From positions 5,376 through 69,375 of the forward strand of contig JANKMU010000005.1 in the NCBI GenBank assembly GCA_024650045.1: DNA of 64,000 bases, written 5' to 3'. How positions within the stretch are numbered: position 1 is the first letter of the stretch; each line of letters starts with the position of its first letter. This DNA is from Mycoplasmatota bacterium (GTDB taxonomy: Bacteria > Bacillota_I > Bacilli_A > Acholeplasmatales > Acholeplasmataceae). Positions 34,909-47,354 of this stretch are shown piece after piece. The position numbers and the translations under genes are program-made. Below the pieces are notes generated by a model. The model saw nothing but the letters and a program-made list of their open reading frames with translations. It was not told where the DNA came from and ran no database searches.

Positions 34909-35556
34909 TGTCTTCTTCTCGTAATCTGTGAATACAAAATAACAAACCCAATGAATTACAAAAAATACGAGTATAAAGTAAATTAGAAATATACCTTGTG
35001 AAAATACTTCTTGAATAATATCGAAAACTCTAAAAACATTCCATGAGTTAAATCTTAGGAATCTTCCAATATATATACCTAAACTTGATACTATAAATAA
35101 GGTTGATAAACCAAGGTAGAAAAATTTAATATTGTTAAATTGGAAATTTCGTTTGATATTTTGTAATGAAGCAATCCCTATTTTGGCTGCGAGTAATGCT
35201 CCAATGACGATATGACCGTAAATAAGCCAATCAATGATTTGTAGGGCATAAGTGTTTGGATATGAAATAAAGAAACTATAATTTTGGAAATGTATAAAGT
35301 CTGTTAATACATAAATGGTATTTGGAAATAAAAGAATATAGATACCTAAAAGCATGATTAAATATACTTTCCTTATACCTTTATGATTATAATGATCAAT
35401 GATTTGGCTGATGAAGAATACTGAAGTTGCTAAAAGAATATTCCAACCTAAAAATATGACTAATCCATTAGCTAAAATCATACCTAATATAAGCGAAATT
35501 ATAACATATATTCCGGTCATAAAATAATAAGGATGTACCTTCATAATGAGTTTCAT
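34906..35556 (-). CDS. DUF1361-like integral membrane protein
   Basis: The 216-residue protein has six hydrophobic helices and short loops. The segment LLFPNTIYVLTDFIHFQ with its NT-Y-TD pattern, the HIVIGALLAAKIGIASL segment and GIYIGRFLRFNSW are typical of the DUF1361 family, whose function is unknown to me. It follows the LtaS-like gene by three bases, so the two are co-transcribed. An accessory role in the same envelope-polymer process is possible but unsupported beyond context. Confidence 0.75.
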   Translation of the reverse strand: MKLIMKVHPYYFMTGIYVIISLILGMILANGLVIFLGWNILLATSVFFISQIIDHYNHKGIRKVYLIMLLGIYILLFPNTIYVLTDFIHFQNYSFFISYPNTYALQIIDWLIYGHIVIGALLAAKIGIASLQNIKRNFQFNNIKFFYLGLSTLFIVSSLGIYIGRFLRFNSWNVFRVFDIIQEVFSQGIFLIYFILVFFVIHWVCYFVFTDYEKKT

Positions 35557-35559
35557 GAT

Positions 35560-37689
35560 TTAATCTCCATAAACATTAACTATGGCTTGATCAACTTGTT
35601 TTTGCATACCTGATGTTGAAATTAGAATGTCACTTAAAATCTTAAACCTTAAAATATAATCATACACATCATCTGAGACAACTGCAGATTCAGGGTGTGT
35701 TTTTTCTTTATTTCTCATTGAATAAAAGTATTCGTCTAAGACAACATCCATCAATCTATTATCTAGTGCATAAGTAGGCTCAACACTTAATCCGTGAACT
35801 CCATAATATGTGTCTTTCCCAACTGGAAGATTGAAAAGTTCTATGATTGTTCTATATAAATCTACTTGACTTCTTACAAGATTTTGTTCTCCCGTTAAAA
35901 GACCTTTTCTTATTTGATAATCTCCATAGTCAACATATTCATCGCCAGGAACATATATAAATGATGGTACTTGTTGTAAAATTTTTCTTGTTTCTGTAAC
36001 ACTAAGGTTTCGATTTAATAAAATATCTAAATCACCATTTTTTAATCCTGAGCCATGATCACTATAAAAAACATATACAGAATTTTCTAGAGTTTGATCT
36101 TGATTAAATTCTGTTAGAAAGAACCTTTTCATAATATCATCTACATAGTCTACATAATTGATATATCTAAGTGTTATGGGGTTTATTGTATCTATATACT
36201 GTGGATAAACATCGGTTCTTAAACCGTTAGGATCAAATTCATATGGTGTATGAGGCATCATGGTTATAGGAAACAACATAAATGGTTTATTTTGATTGAT
36301 GAGTTGTTGTCCAAAAGAATTTGTTGTCTCGGCTAAATGGTAATCACTAATCCATGGACTATGATGTGTTTTATTATTAATGGTGTTATAAACATACCCA
36401 TCTTCGATATTATATCCGTCTTCGATATAATCCTCTAGTGAATAAAAATTATCAAACATCATAAGTTCTGGATAAACATGATCCCTATTATAAAATTTTT
36501 CGTTATCTCCATGAATTACTTCAGTATGGTAATCCAATTGATTAAAATATTTGGGTAGAGTATTTAACACATATTGTATGTTGTCAAATTCCCAATATAA
36601 AGTGCGATCTCCCATAGGATATAATCCAGTGAGTACAGATAATTCTCCATCTGAACTCACACCCATTCCTACATTGTTATAAAAGTTATTAAAAACAAAA
36701 CTTTGTTCCATTAATCTATTAATAAAAACCATTCTTTCATTTGTATATTGATTTTCAAATAAAAATGAATTGAGTGATTCGAGATGAACTAAAACTAGAT
36801 TTTTGCCTTCCAATATACCGTGAAGATTATTTCCGTTTGCTATAGTTGGATCAACATATAATCCATCAACAGCTTGATTCATATTAAGACGATTACTATA
36901 TGTTTTTCCATCAAAAAAATTAATGTAAGTGGTTTGATTTTTATTATATTCTTGGTAAGCGGTAGCAATCGCATTTTCATCATTTAACTCAAGAAATCTA
37001 ACCAAATCTATATCTAGAGGTTGTCCAAAAAACTCACCTAAATAATAAGGATAAACACCTAAATTCTGAATAGCAAATGTGCTTTTTGCAGAGTTTAAAG
37101 GTAATGTTTTTGCAAACTGATCGTAATAAGTTGTTACTGCTGAAAACATCAGTAATACGACTATCAGTAATCCGGATACTGTCTTTTTTATGGTGACCTT
37201 AAATTGCATTTCTTTTAGTTTAATACGATCAGCCATAAAGTATAAAACAATTAATATAATGGTTGGTAAAAATACGATGATACGATAATAAGTTATAAGT
37301 TCAAGTAAAGCTTGAAGGAATGTCCCCATAGCAAAACCATCAGATGGATTGTTAAATATTGTACTAGCTGGTAGTGAAAAAGCAGTACCAAAAAACAGAT
37401 TAAATACGCCCATCCAAAATATATAAAAGTTTAGAAGAAAAGTTAAAATCATTAATGATATCATTCTTGATTTTGCTTTTTTAATAAATATAAATAGTAG
37501 AAGTAACATCAAAAAAAGGACTGAGAAATTTCCAATAAATGCATTAACTTCACCTAAAAACGTATGTTTAAAAGGTGCAATATATCTATTAAGTCCTTGG
37601 ACAGTTAGCATATAAGTGTTTAATATATTAAGTAAAAAAAAGGCTCCAATAAATATAAAGTAAATATGCCATGGATTTTTGTTTTTCAT
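35560..37689 (-). CDS. LtaS-like lipoteichoic acid/phosphoglycerol transferase
   Basis: The 709-residue protein has five N-terminal membrane helices (to about residue 185) and an extracytoplasmic sulfatase-fold domain. The domain motifs are LVLVHLESLNSFLF with the metal Glu, GVSSDGELSVLTGLYP at the nucleophile position, IHGDNEKFYNRDH, and VYVFYSDHGSGL with the metal Asp-His pair. LtaS uses Thr at the GKTSDxE site; this protein reads GVSSDGE, so Ser would be the nucleophile. It likely transfers phosphoglycerol from phosphatidylglycerol to a glycolipid. It has its own promoter and a GGGGG-rich ribosome site. Confidence 0.88.
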   Translation of the reverse strand: MKNKNPWHIYFIFIGAFFLLNILNTYMLTVQGLNRYIAPFKHTFLGEVNAFIGNFSVLFLMLLLLFIFIKKAKSRMISLMILTFLLNFYIFWMGVFNLFFGTAFSLPASTIFNNPSDGFAMGTFLQALLELITYYRIIVFLPTIILIVLYFMADRIKLKEMQFKVTIKKTVSGLLIVVLLMFSAVTTYYDQFAKTLPLNSAKSTFAIQNLGVYPYYLGEFFGQPLDIDLVRFLELNDENAIATAYQEYNKNQTTYINFFDGKTYSNRLNMNQAVDGLYVDPTIANGNNLHGILEGKNLVLVHLESLNSFLFENQYTNERMVFINRLMEQSFVFNNFYNNVGMGVSSDGELSVLTGLYPMGDRTLYWEFDNIQYVLNTLPKYFNQLDYHTEVIHGDNEKFYNRDHVYPELMMFDNFYSLEDYIEDGYNIEDGYVYNTINNKTHHSPWISDYHLAETTNSFGQQLINQNKPFMLFPITMMPHTPYEFDPNGLRTDVYPQYIDTINPITLRYINYVDYVDDIMKRFFLTEFNQDQTLENSVYVFYSDHGSGLKNGDLDILLNRNLSVTETRKILQQVPSFIYVPGDEYVDYGDYQIRKGLLTGEQNLVRSQVDLYRTIIELFNLPVGKDTYYGVHGLSVEPTYALDNRLMDVVLDEYFYSMRNKEKTHPESAVVSDDVYDYILRFKILSDILISTSGMQKQVDQAIVNVYGD

Positions 37690-37721
37690 ATGGTTGCCCC
37701 CTTCTGTTAACCTTATCTCAT

Positions 37722-37751
37722 ATTATACTCTATTTTTTATTACTTAGTAAA
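37722..37751 (-). promoter_or_regulatory. Promoter of the LtaS-like gene
   Basis: Minus-strand TTTACT and TATAAT are separated by 18 bases, about 40 bases upstream of the start. Between it and the gyrA terminator lie two copies of GATGATTCA and two of ATCATATAAA, of unknown meaning. Confidence 0.65.
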
Positions 37752-37825
37752 AAATATGAAACATAAATCATATAAACGATGATTCAATTAAATTGATGAT
37801 TCATGCAAATGACATCATATAAATA

Positions 37826-37862
37826 ATAAAAAAGGAGTTACCTCGAGAGGAAAACTCCTTTT
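37826..37862 (-). terminator. Terminator after gyrA
   Basis: Minus-strand AAGGAGTT and AACTCCTT form a perfect stem with a 13-base loop and a T-run. It ends the origin-proximal gyrB-gyrA transcription unit. Confidence 0.8.
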
Positions 37863-37877
37863 ATATTCTAAACTATT

Positions 37878-40484
37878 TTATTCATCAAAAAGACTATCTG
37901 TTGTAATAACTTCTTCTTCATCTTCTTCAATCTCGTCGGGTGTCAAATTAGCAACTTCGACAACTTTTTTTTGTTGATCTACTTCAATTGTTTCTTGAAC
38001 AAATTGATGGTCATCAACTAACTCATCCTCTTCGATTTCTTCTTGCTTTGGAATCAGTGCAATTGTTGAAACTTTATGGTCTGGACGAAGACGTATAATT
38101 CTTACACCTTGAGTTGCTCTCTTTGTTTGAGATATTTGATCAACGTGTGTTCTAATCACGACACCTTTATCAGATACAACAATTAAATCTTGATCATCGG
38201 AAACAGCTCTCAGTGTTGAAAGACGACCATTTTTTTCTGTTACATTAACAGTCTTAACGCCTTTTCCACCACGAATTTGTCTACGGTATTCAGCAACGAT
38301 AGTTCGCTTACCAAAGCCCTTTTCCGTTATTACTAAAATCTCTTGTTGGTCATTATCGACAACTGCAACTCCGACAACTTCATCATCAGGACCTATGCTC
38401 ATCCCTCGAACACCACTTGCTGTTCTTCCCATAAATCTAACATCAGTTTCAGCGAAGCGAATTGCTTTTCCGTTTGATGCTCCAAGGATAATTTCTTGGT
38501 TTCCATCGGTTAATCTAACACTCATTAATTCATCATCTTCACGTAGATTAATTGCGATAATTCCATTTGTTCTAATGTTTTGATAGTCACATATTTTTGT
38601 TCGTTTGACAACACCTTTTTTAGTAACAAATGTTAAGTATTTATCTTCTGCTTCAAAGTCTTTAACATTCGTAAATGATGCAAGTTTTTCTTCTTTATCA
38701 AAGTCTAACAAATTTACAATTGGCAATCCCTTAGATTGTCTAGATCCTTCAGGAATTTGATATCCTTTAATTTTGTATACTCGACCTTTGTTGGTAAAGA
38801 ATAAATGGTAGTCATGTGTTGATGTCATTGAGATATGTTCAACATAGTCATCTTCATGAACTTTGATTCCTGACATTCCCACTCCACCACGATTTTGAGT
38901 TTTGTAGTGTTCGACTTTCATACGCTTAATATATCCATTATTAGTTACCGTGATGATAACATCTTCAACAGGAATTAAGTCTTCATTTTCAATACTCAAA
39001 TCTTCATGTAAATTAATTTCTGACATTCTAGGTGTTGAGTATGTTTGTTTGATTTCAGAAACTTCTTCTTTAATGATTCCAATCTTACGTTCATGACTTT
39101 CTATAATTTCTTTAAAGTCAGCTATTTTGATAATTAACTCTTGTAATTCATTTTCGATTTTTTCAATTTCAAGACCTGTTAATCTTTGGAGTCTCATATC
39201 AAGAATTGCTCTTGATTGAATGTCTGTAAAATTGTACTCTTTGACTAAAGCTTCTCTAGCCTCTTCACCAGTCTTAGATTGTTTGATGATTTCAATTGCA
39301 CGATCGATATCATGAAGCGCAATTGTCAATCCATCTAAAATATGTTGTCTTGCTTCAGCTTTTTCTAAATCATAGATTGTTCTTCTTTGGATGACTTCAA
39401 TTTGGTGGTCTAGATAATGTTTCAATGTGTCTCTCAATGTAACCATCTTTGGCTGTCCATTGACAAGAGCAATCATATTAATACCAAATGATTGTTGTAG
39501 TTGAGTGTATTTGTAAAGATTGTTTAACATGACATGTGGATTGATATCTCTTCTAAGTTCAATAACAATACGCATACCTTTACGATTTGACTCATCTCTT
39601 AAATCAGTAATACCTTCTACAATTTTTTCTTTTGCTATGTCTGCAATTCTTTCAATTAATGTTGTTTTATTAACTTGATATGGTATTGCAGTTACAATAA
39701 TACTATTCTTATTTTTATGGCTTATGATTTCAGCTGTTGCACGAACTGCAATAATGCCTTTTCCTGTTTCATAAGCTTGTCTTAATCCTGTTAACCCAAG
39801 AATTTGACCACCTGTTGGAAAATCAGGTCCTTGAATAAATTCCATTAACTCAATATTGGATATTTCGTCATTATCCATATAAGCAAGTAATCCATCAATA
39901 ACTTCACCTAAATTGTGTGGTGGGATATTCGTTGCCATACCTACAGCAATACCTGTTGATCCATTAACTAATAAATTAGGATATCTTGCGGGTAATACAC
40001 TTGGTTCATGTTCTGAACCGTCATAATTGTCAATAAAATTAACAGTGTTTTTTTCAAGATCTCTTACTAACTCGCCAGCAATTTTTGACATTCTTGCTTC
40101 CGTGTATCGCATTGCAGCTGCACCATCACCATCAACAGAACCAAAATTTCCGTGTCCATCAATTAAGGGCATTCTATAACTAAAAGGTTGAGCCATTCTT
40201 ACCATTGCTTCATATACACTTGAATCACCATGTGGGTGATATTTACCAATAACTTCACCGACGATTCTAGCTGATTTCTTATGCGCTTTATCAGCCCCCA
40301 TACCTAAATCATTCATTGCGTATAAAATACGTCTTTGAACAGGTTTAAGTCCATCGCGTATGTCAGGTAGTGCACGTGAAACGATGACACTCATTGCATA
40401 ATTTAGAAAGGATGTTTTCATTTCTGTTGATATATTAATTTCTTTAACAAATCCTTCAGTTGTTTTTGAGCTTTGATTATCCAT
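37878..40484 (-). CDS. gyrA: DNA gyrase subunit A
   Basis: GyrA breaks and rejoins DNA during negative supercoiling. The 868 residues include [20 protein letters not shown] (quinolone-determining region), the active-site Tyr in [10 protein letters not shown], and a C-terminal beta-pinwheel with the GyrA-box-like segment [10 protein letters not shown] and later repeats such as [10 protein letters not shown]. The C-terminus is long and very acidic ([11 protein letters not shown] and [10 protein letters not shown]), as in several low-GC species. It follows gyrB by 14 bases. Confidence 0.97.
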   Translation of the reverse strand: MDNQSSKTTEGFVKEINISTEMKTSFLNYAMSVIVSRALPDIRDGLKPVQRRILYAMNDLGMGADKAHKKSARIVGEVIGKYHPHGDSSVYEAMVRMAQPFSYRMPLIDGHGNFGSVDGDGAAAMRYTEARMSKIAGELVRDLEKNTVNFIDNYDGSEHEPSVLPARYPNLLVNGSTGIAVGMATNIPPHNLGEVIDGLLAYMDNDEISNIELMEFIQGPDFPTGGQILGLTGLRQAYETGKGIIAVRATAEIISHKNKNSIIVTAIPYQVNKTTLIERIADIAKEKIVEGITDLRDESNRKGMRIVIELRRDINPHVMLNNLYKYTQLQQSFGINMIALVNGQPKMVTLRDTLKHYLDHQIEVIQRRTIYDLEKAEARQHILDGLTIALHDIDRAIEIIKQSKTGEEAREALVKEYNFTDIQSRAILDMRLQRLTGLEIEKIENELQELIIKIADFKEIIESHERKIGIIKEEVSEIKQTYSTPRMSEINLHEDLSIENEDLIPVEDVIITVTNNGYIKRMKVEHYKTQNRGGVGMSGIKVHEDDYVEHISMTSTHDYHLFFTNKGRVYKIKGYQIPEGSRQSKGLPIVNLLDFDKEEKLASFTNVKDFEAEDKYLTFVTKKGVVKRTKICDYQNIRTNGIIAINLREDDELMSVRLTDGNQEIILGASNGKAIRFAETDVRFMGRTASGVRGMSIGPDDEVVGVAVVDNDQQEILVITEKGFGKRTIVAEYRRQIRGGKGVKTVNVTEKNGRLSTLRAVSDDQDLIVVSDKGVVIRTHVDQISQTKRATQGVRIIRLRPDHKVSTIALIPKQEEIEEDELVDDHQFVQETIEVDQQKKVVEVANLTPDEIEEDEEEVITTDSLFDE

Positions 40485-40498
40485 TTGAAATCTCCTTC

Positions 40499-43404
<2,906 letters not shown>

Positions 43405-43427
<23 letters not shown>

Positions 43428-43635
43428 ATACAATTAAGTACTCATCATTTCCATAGGATATTTGATCACCGTTATATAGTTTTTTTCCTCGTTCAGTTCG
43501 TTTTTCTCGATTGACAAAAACATCATTTTCTAATAAAAAAAACTTGGCTTCTCCTCCGGAACCAATATAATCGGTAGCTTTTAAAAATTGTCCTAAAGTA
43601 ATAAATTCTGAGTTAATTTTAAATTTTATCATCAT
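43405..43635 (-). CDS. yaaA: S4-domain RNA-binding protein, YaaA type
   Basis: The 76-residue protein is an S4-like RNA-binding domain: ITLGQFLKATDYIGSGGEAKFFL, VFVNREKRTERGKKLYNGDQI. A gene of this family sits between dnaN and recF in most Firmicutes. In some species its protein binds the large ribosomal subunit. The ATG is followed by another (MM), and either may be used. It overlaps recF. Confidence 0.92.
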
Positions 43636-43736
43636 AGTTCCCTCTGTATCTACTTATATTATAACATAATATAACAAAAAAAACATCCATTTTTAGCATA
43701 TTTTTTGAAACATAGTCCTAAGCGAAAGTAGGCATA

Positions 43737-43770
43737 AAAAAAAGCCTTAAACTTAAAATTAAGGCTTAAT
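43737..43770 (-). terminator. Terminator after dnaN
   Basis: Minus-strand AAGCCTTAA and TTAAGGCTT form a stem around an eight-base loop and are followed by TTTTTTTT. It separates dnaN from yaaA-recF-gyrB-gyrA. Confidence 0.85.
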
Positions 43771-43777
43771 ATTAAAA

Positions 43778-44908
43778 CTAATCAATTCTTACTGGTAAAA
43801 TCAAGTGTAATAAATCCTGATCTAAATTTCCTTTAATAACAAAGGGTTTTACTTCACCTGCAAATTGAATAAAAACTTCATTTGAACTAAATGATTTTAG
43901 TGCATCTACTAAGTATCTTGAACTAAAAGCAATTCGAATCATTGGTCCAATAACATCAGATGATGGTATAATTTCTTCATTTGCATCACCAACTTCATTA
44001 TTTGTCGAACTTATTTCTACAACTTTATCTTGGCGAAGACTCAATTTTATAATATTATAATTTGTTTCTCTATCTCTTGGAGAAAGGAGTGATACACGCT
44101 CAACTGCTGCTAGTAATTCTTCTTTATTAAATGGAATTACAACTGGAAATTCAGTAGGGATGATTCTTAATGTATCTGGATATGTTCCCTCTAACAATCT
44201 TGTTTGAAACAACACTTTATTCATCTTAAATAATACTTTATTTGGATTGATATATAATTCAACATCATCATTAATTCCATCTAGAATTTTATTTAACTCA
44301 TCTAAACTTTTATTTGGAATAACAATATCAAACATTTTACTATGTGTTCTTAATTTAACGTTTTTCTGACTTAAACGATAACTATCAGTAGCAACACAAT
44401 ATAAATGATTATCGTGATATTTAAAATTAACACCTGTTAAAATAGGTCTTTTTTCACTTGTTGCTGTAGCAAAATTTGTCTCTTTAATAATTGTTTTAAT
44501 TAATTGACTATCTAAAACAATCGGATCATCTAAATCGAGAAAATCAATTTCAGGATAATCTTCAACATCCATTAATCTTAACTTAAATTCAGATCGATCT
44601 GCTTTAATAACAATTAATCTATCTTCTATAAGTGCAAACTCAACACGTTGTGAAGTTATTTTTCTTATAATTTCAATCAAATAACGTCCTGGAATAGCTA
44701 CATTACCTGATTCTGTAATTGATAAAGATTTATCATCAATCATAACTTGTATAGCAACATCTGTATTACTAGATGTGAGTAACATATAATCTTCATGGAC
44801 TTCAAACTTTATTGCAAACAAAATTGGCAATGGTGTTTTTGAAGGTAATCCTTTTTGAATGATTAATAATTGGTTTAGTAAAACATCACGATCAATACTG
44901 AAAATCAT
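43778..44908 (-). CDS. dnaN: DNA polymerase III beta sliding clamp
   Basis: DnaN is the processivity clamp for the replicase and repair polymerases. The 376 residues show three repeated clamp domains. Conserved segments include LPILFAIKFEV, NVAIPGRYLIEIIRK, TEFPVVIPFNKEELLAAVERVSLL and the C-terminal HLILPVRI. It is separated from dnaA by 130 bases that contain its promoter and one DnaA box. Confidence 0.97.
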   Translation of the reverse strand: MIFSIDRDVLLNQLLIIQKGLPSKTPLPILFAIKFEVHEDYMLLTSSNTDVAIQVMIDDKSLSITESGNVAIPGRYLIEIIRKITSQRVEFALIEDRLIVIKADRSEFKLRLMDVEDYPEIDFLDLDDPIVLDSQLIKTIIKETNFATATSEKRPILTGVNFKYHDNHLYCVATDSYRLSQKNVKLRTHSKMFDIVIPNKSLDELNKILDGINDDVELYINPNKVLFKMNKVLFQTRLLEGTYPDTLRIIPTEFPVVIPFNKEELLAAVERVSLLSPRDRETNYNIIKLSLRQDKVVEISSTNNEVGDANEEIIPSSDVIGPMIRIAFSSRYLVDALKSFSSNEVFIQFAGEVKPFVIKGNLDQDLLHLILPVRID

Positions 44909-44970
44909 AATGGGGCTCCTTTTATTTTAATAGTTTAAATCTTTAATTATTGTTATTACAAATGTGGGTT

Positions 44971-44979
44971 TGTGGATAA
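44971..44979 (-). promoter_or_regulatory. DnaA box between dnaA and dnaN
   Basis: A perfect TTATCCACA on the minus strand (TGTGGATAA on plus) lies in the dnaA-dnaN gap downstream of the dnaN promoter. It may allow DnaA to control dnaN or form a second part of a bipartite origin. Confidence 0.7.
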
Positions 44980-45006
44980 ATCTTAGAAAGGCTTTATACT
45001 GCTATA

Positions 45007-45035
45007 ATTATACCATATTTCCAACAATCTATGAA
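45007..45035 (-). promoter_or_regulatory. Probable dnaN promoter
   Basis: Minus-strand TTCATA and TATAAT are separated by 17 bases just after the dnaA stop. The -10 box is perfect; the -35 box is moderate. Confidence 0.6.
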
Positions 45036-45038
45036 CAT

Positions 45039-46403
45039 TTATTTTTTATTAAATGCATCTATTTTTTTGACAATTGTATCTACTGCAATTTTTAATGAAG
45101 GATCTTGTTTAATTTCATTATCAATTTTTTCGCAAGCAGCAAGAACAGTTGAATGATCTCTATCACCAAATAAATTTCCAATTGTCTTATATGGAATATT
45201 ATATCGTGTTTTAATTAGATACATAGCAATATGTCTTGGTAGTATATATTTAGAATGACGTTTTTTACCTATTAAATCCTCTAAAGAAATACCATAAAAA
45301 TCACTAACAATACTTTGAATTCTATCATAGTTATTTTCATTCAAAGAATCACTTTTCCTCTTTGTTTTTAAAAGCGGTTCTAAGGCTTCATTAACGCATT
45401 CTATAGTTAAATCTAGATTATTTGTCAAACAATAAAATAAGACACGTTTTAATGCTCCTTCGAGCTCTCTTATATTTGTAACAAATGATGATGCGATAAA
45501 CTCTAAAACATCAGCGGGAATGTCATGAATATCAGATGATTCAGAAGCTAATTTTCTTTTAAGAATTTCAATTCGATGTTCCAAATCTGGAACTTGAATA
45601 TCTACAGTTAAACCAACTTCAAAACGCGAAGTAAGACGCGTCATTATGTTCTTAAGTTCAGATGCGGGTTTATCACTTGTGATGACAATTTGTTTGTTTT
45701 GTTGATATAAATAATCAAATAATTTAAAAAATTCCATTTGAGTTCTTGTTGCACCACCCATGATTTGAATATCATCAACAAGTAGAACATCAATTTCTCG
45801 GTATTTTGCGTTAAAATCTTCCATTTTTTCTCTTTTTAATAAATTCGCGAAATCTTCAATAAAACCATCAGCTTTTACATACATCACTTTTTGATTAATA
45901 TTTTGATCTAGAATATAATTTCCAATGCCTTGCATTAAGTGTGTTTTACCTAATCCAACATCACCAAAAATATACAAAGGGTTTGCTACCGCACCAGGTT
46001 GATCAGCAACTTTCATAGCCATTCTAAAAGCAAACATATTACTTTTTCCAACGACAAAATTATCAAAAGTATATGTTGCATTTAAATTACCAGGTCTATA
46101 TTTCAAACTTAGGTTTCTTTCAGGACTTACCAGAGTTTCTTCTGGTAACAATTCTGACTCAGTTACAAACTTAAAACGAATTGGCGCATTGTTAAATTTA
46201 GTCGCTAACTCGTTAATTTTTGATAAATATAAACGATTGATTCGATTTTTAATAAATTCATTAGGAACAAGGACATAAACATGGTCGTTTGCATACTTGT
46301 GTGTAGACTTCAATGGCTCGAATACATCGATGTATGTTTCTTCATTAAAAGTAGATTCGAGTTCATTTAAAATCTTTTGCCACAAAAGGTCGTACGTATT
46401 CAT
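45039..46403 (-). CDS. dnaA: Chromosomal replication initiator DnaA
   Basis: DnaA binds origin boxes and melts DNA to start replication. GAGGGG seven bases before the ATG at 46403 gives MNTYDLLWQKILNELE and 454 residues; the track begins at an earlier TTG. AAA+ motifs are GDVGLGKTHLMQGIGNYI (Walker A), LLVDDIQIMGG (Walker B) and TSRFEVGL. Domain IV contains the DnaA signature YKTIGNLFGDRDHSTVLAACEKI that reads DnaA boxes. The origin lies immediately upstream. Confidence 0.98.
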   Translation of the reverse strand: MNTYDLLWQKILNELESTFNEETYIDVFEPLKSTHKYANDHVYVLVPNEFIKNRINRLYLSKINELATKFNNAPIRFKFVTESELLPEETLVSPERNLSLKYRPGNLNATYTFDNFVVGKSNMFAFRMAMKVADQPGAVANPLYIFGDVGLGKTHLMQGIGNYILDQNINQKVMYVKADGFIEDFANLLKREKMEDFNAKYREIDVLLVDDIQIMGGATRTQMEFFKLFDYLYQQNKQIVITSDKPASELKNIMTRLTSRFEVGLTVDIQVPDLEHRIEILKRKLASESSDIHDIPADVLEFIASSFVTNIRELEGALKRVLFYCLTNNLDLTIECVNEALEPLLKTKRKSDSLNENNYDRIQSIVSDFYGISLEDLIGKKRHSKYILPRHIAMYLIKTRYNIPYKTIGNLFGDRDHSTVLAACEKIDNEIKQDPSLKIAVDTIVKKIDAFNKK

Positions 46404-46787
46404 ATAATTACCCCTCAATTGATGTACAAATAGGATATCATATATTAAAAGATTAGGACAAAGAACTTATCAACACTTTTTGTGGATAACTTTTTATATA
46501 AGTATGTGGGTATGTTGGTTCATTGTGGAAAAGCCTCCAATTCTTACGACTTTATTAAGCCAAGAAGACAAATTGCCCATTTATCCACAAATCCACAAAA
46601 ATGTGACTAAGTTTTCCACATTCGATAAACAAAAATAATTATAAAAAAGACATAAATTTACATAGTTATACCATTATCATACCAAAAGAGAATTTTTTAT
46701 TTAAAAATGCAAAGTTTATTGTTGACAAAAACAATGTCTTTATATATAATTAAAAAGCATGGTTTCGCAGGAAAGGTGGTTTTATTT
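46404..46787. other. Replication origin oriC with DnaA-box cluster
   Basis: This 384-base region between divergent dnaA and rpmH holds perfect DnaA boxes at 46481-46489 (TGTGGATAA) and 46581-46589 (TTATCCACA). Near matches are TTATCAACA at 46467-46475, TGTGGAAAA at 46524-46532 and TTTTCCACA at 46612-46620, and there is an AATCCACAA next to the second perfect box. A very AT-rich stretch from about 46621 to 46720 is a plausible unwinding element. Gene strand bias flips here, supporting its use as the origin. The dnaA promoter should also be here, but I could not pick a convincing one. Confidence 0.88.
46722..46750 (+). promoter_or_regulatory. rpmH promoter
   Basis: TTGACA and TATAAT are separated by exactly 17 bases, a perfect consensus promoter about 38 bases before the rpmH start, as expected for a ribosomal protein operon. 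Confidence 0.88.
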
Positions 46788-46922
46788 GTGAAAAGAACAT
46801 ATCAACCAAGTAAGAGAAAGCGCATCAAGACTCATGGCTTTAGAGCTAGAATGGCAACAGCCGGTGGGCGTCGCGTACTTGCTCGTCGCAGATTGAAAGG
46901 CCGCGCAGAATTAACTGTATAA
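46788..46922 (+). CDS. rpmH: 50S ribosomal protein L34
   Basis: L34 is a small basic protein of the large subunit. The true start is the GTG at 46788, giving 44 residues ([20 protein letters not shown]), with AAAGGTGG upstream. The track start at 46707 lies before the promoter and is false. The C-terminus [17 protein letters not shown] is typical. It leads the rpmH-rnpA-yidC-jag operon and is followed by a large hairpin that probably limits read-through into rnpA. Confidence 0.97.
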   Translation: MKRTYQPSKRKRIKTHGFRARMATAGGRRVLARRRLKGRAELTV

Positions 46923-46943
46923 TTTAATTATTTTAAAATACCA

Positions 46944-46996
46944 GGATTACTCGATTAAAATAATAACGTTTGTTATTTTTGAGTAATCTTTTTATT
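46944..46996 (+). terminator. Attenuating terminator between rpmH and rnpA
   Basis: GGATTACTC (46944-46952) pairs with GAGTAATC (46981-46988), with an inner AAAATAATA/TGTTATTTT stem, followed by TTTTTATTT. Partial termination here would give far more rpmH than rnpA mRNA. Confidence 0.75.
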
Positions 46997-47003
46997 TAAA
47001 ACT

Positions 47004-47354
47004 ATGAAAAAGAGATATCGCATAAAGAAGAATAGCGAAATCGATGCGATTTTCAAACATAAAAAAATTAAAGGTGACAGTTATTTTGCGATCTATCAAT
47101 CAGATGATCCAGAAGGTACTCATTTCAGATTCGCATTATCTATCGGAAAAAAATATGGTAATGCTGTAGCTAGAAATCTAGCAAAAAGAAGAATTCGAAT
47201 GATTGTGAGTGAATATCAAAATCAATTTATTATAAATAAATTGTTTGTGATTGTGATTAAACCACAAGCTTCTGAGTTATCCTATAAAGCTATCAAAGCA
47301 AAATTAACAACTTTATTTAAAAAATCAAAACTAGTGGAGAACGATAATGAATAA
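47004..47354 (+). CDS. rnpA: Ribonuclease P protein component
   Basis: RnpA helps the RNase P RNA bind precursor tRNA. The 116 residues begin MKKRYRIKKNSEIDAIFKHKK and contain the signature RNLAKRRIRMIVSEYQ with its arginine-rich RNR-type helix. No good Shine-Dalgarno site is seen before the ATG; the terminator T-run lies there instead, so translation may be weak. It overlaps yidC by eight bases. Confidence 0.95.
   Translation: MKKRYRIKKNSEIDAIFKHKKIKGDSYFAIYQSDDPEGTHFRFALSIGKKYGNAVARNLAKRRIRMIVSEYQNQFIINKLFVIVIKPQASELSYKAIKAKLTTLFKKSKLVENDNE

Noticed and set aside
46707-46787. Upstream extension of rpmH given by the track
   Set aside because: It begins before the promoter; the GTG at 46788 has a ribosome site and the family N-terminus.
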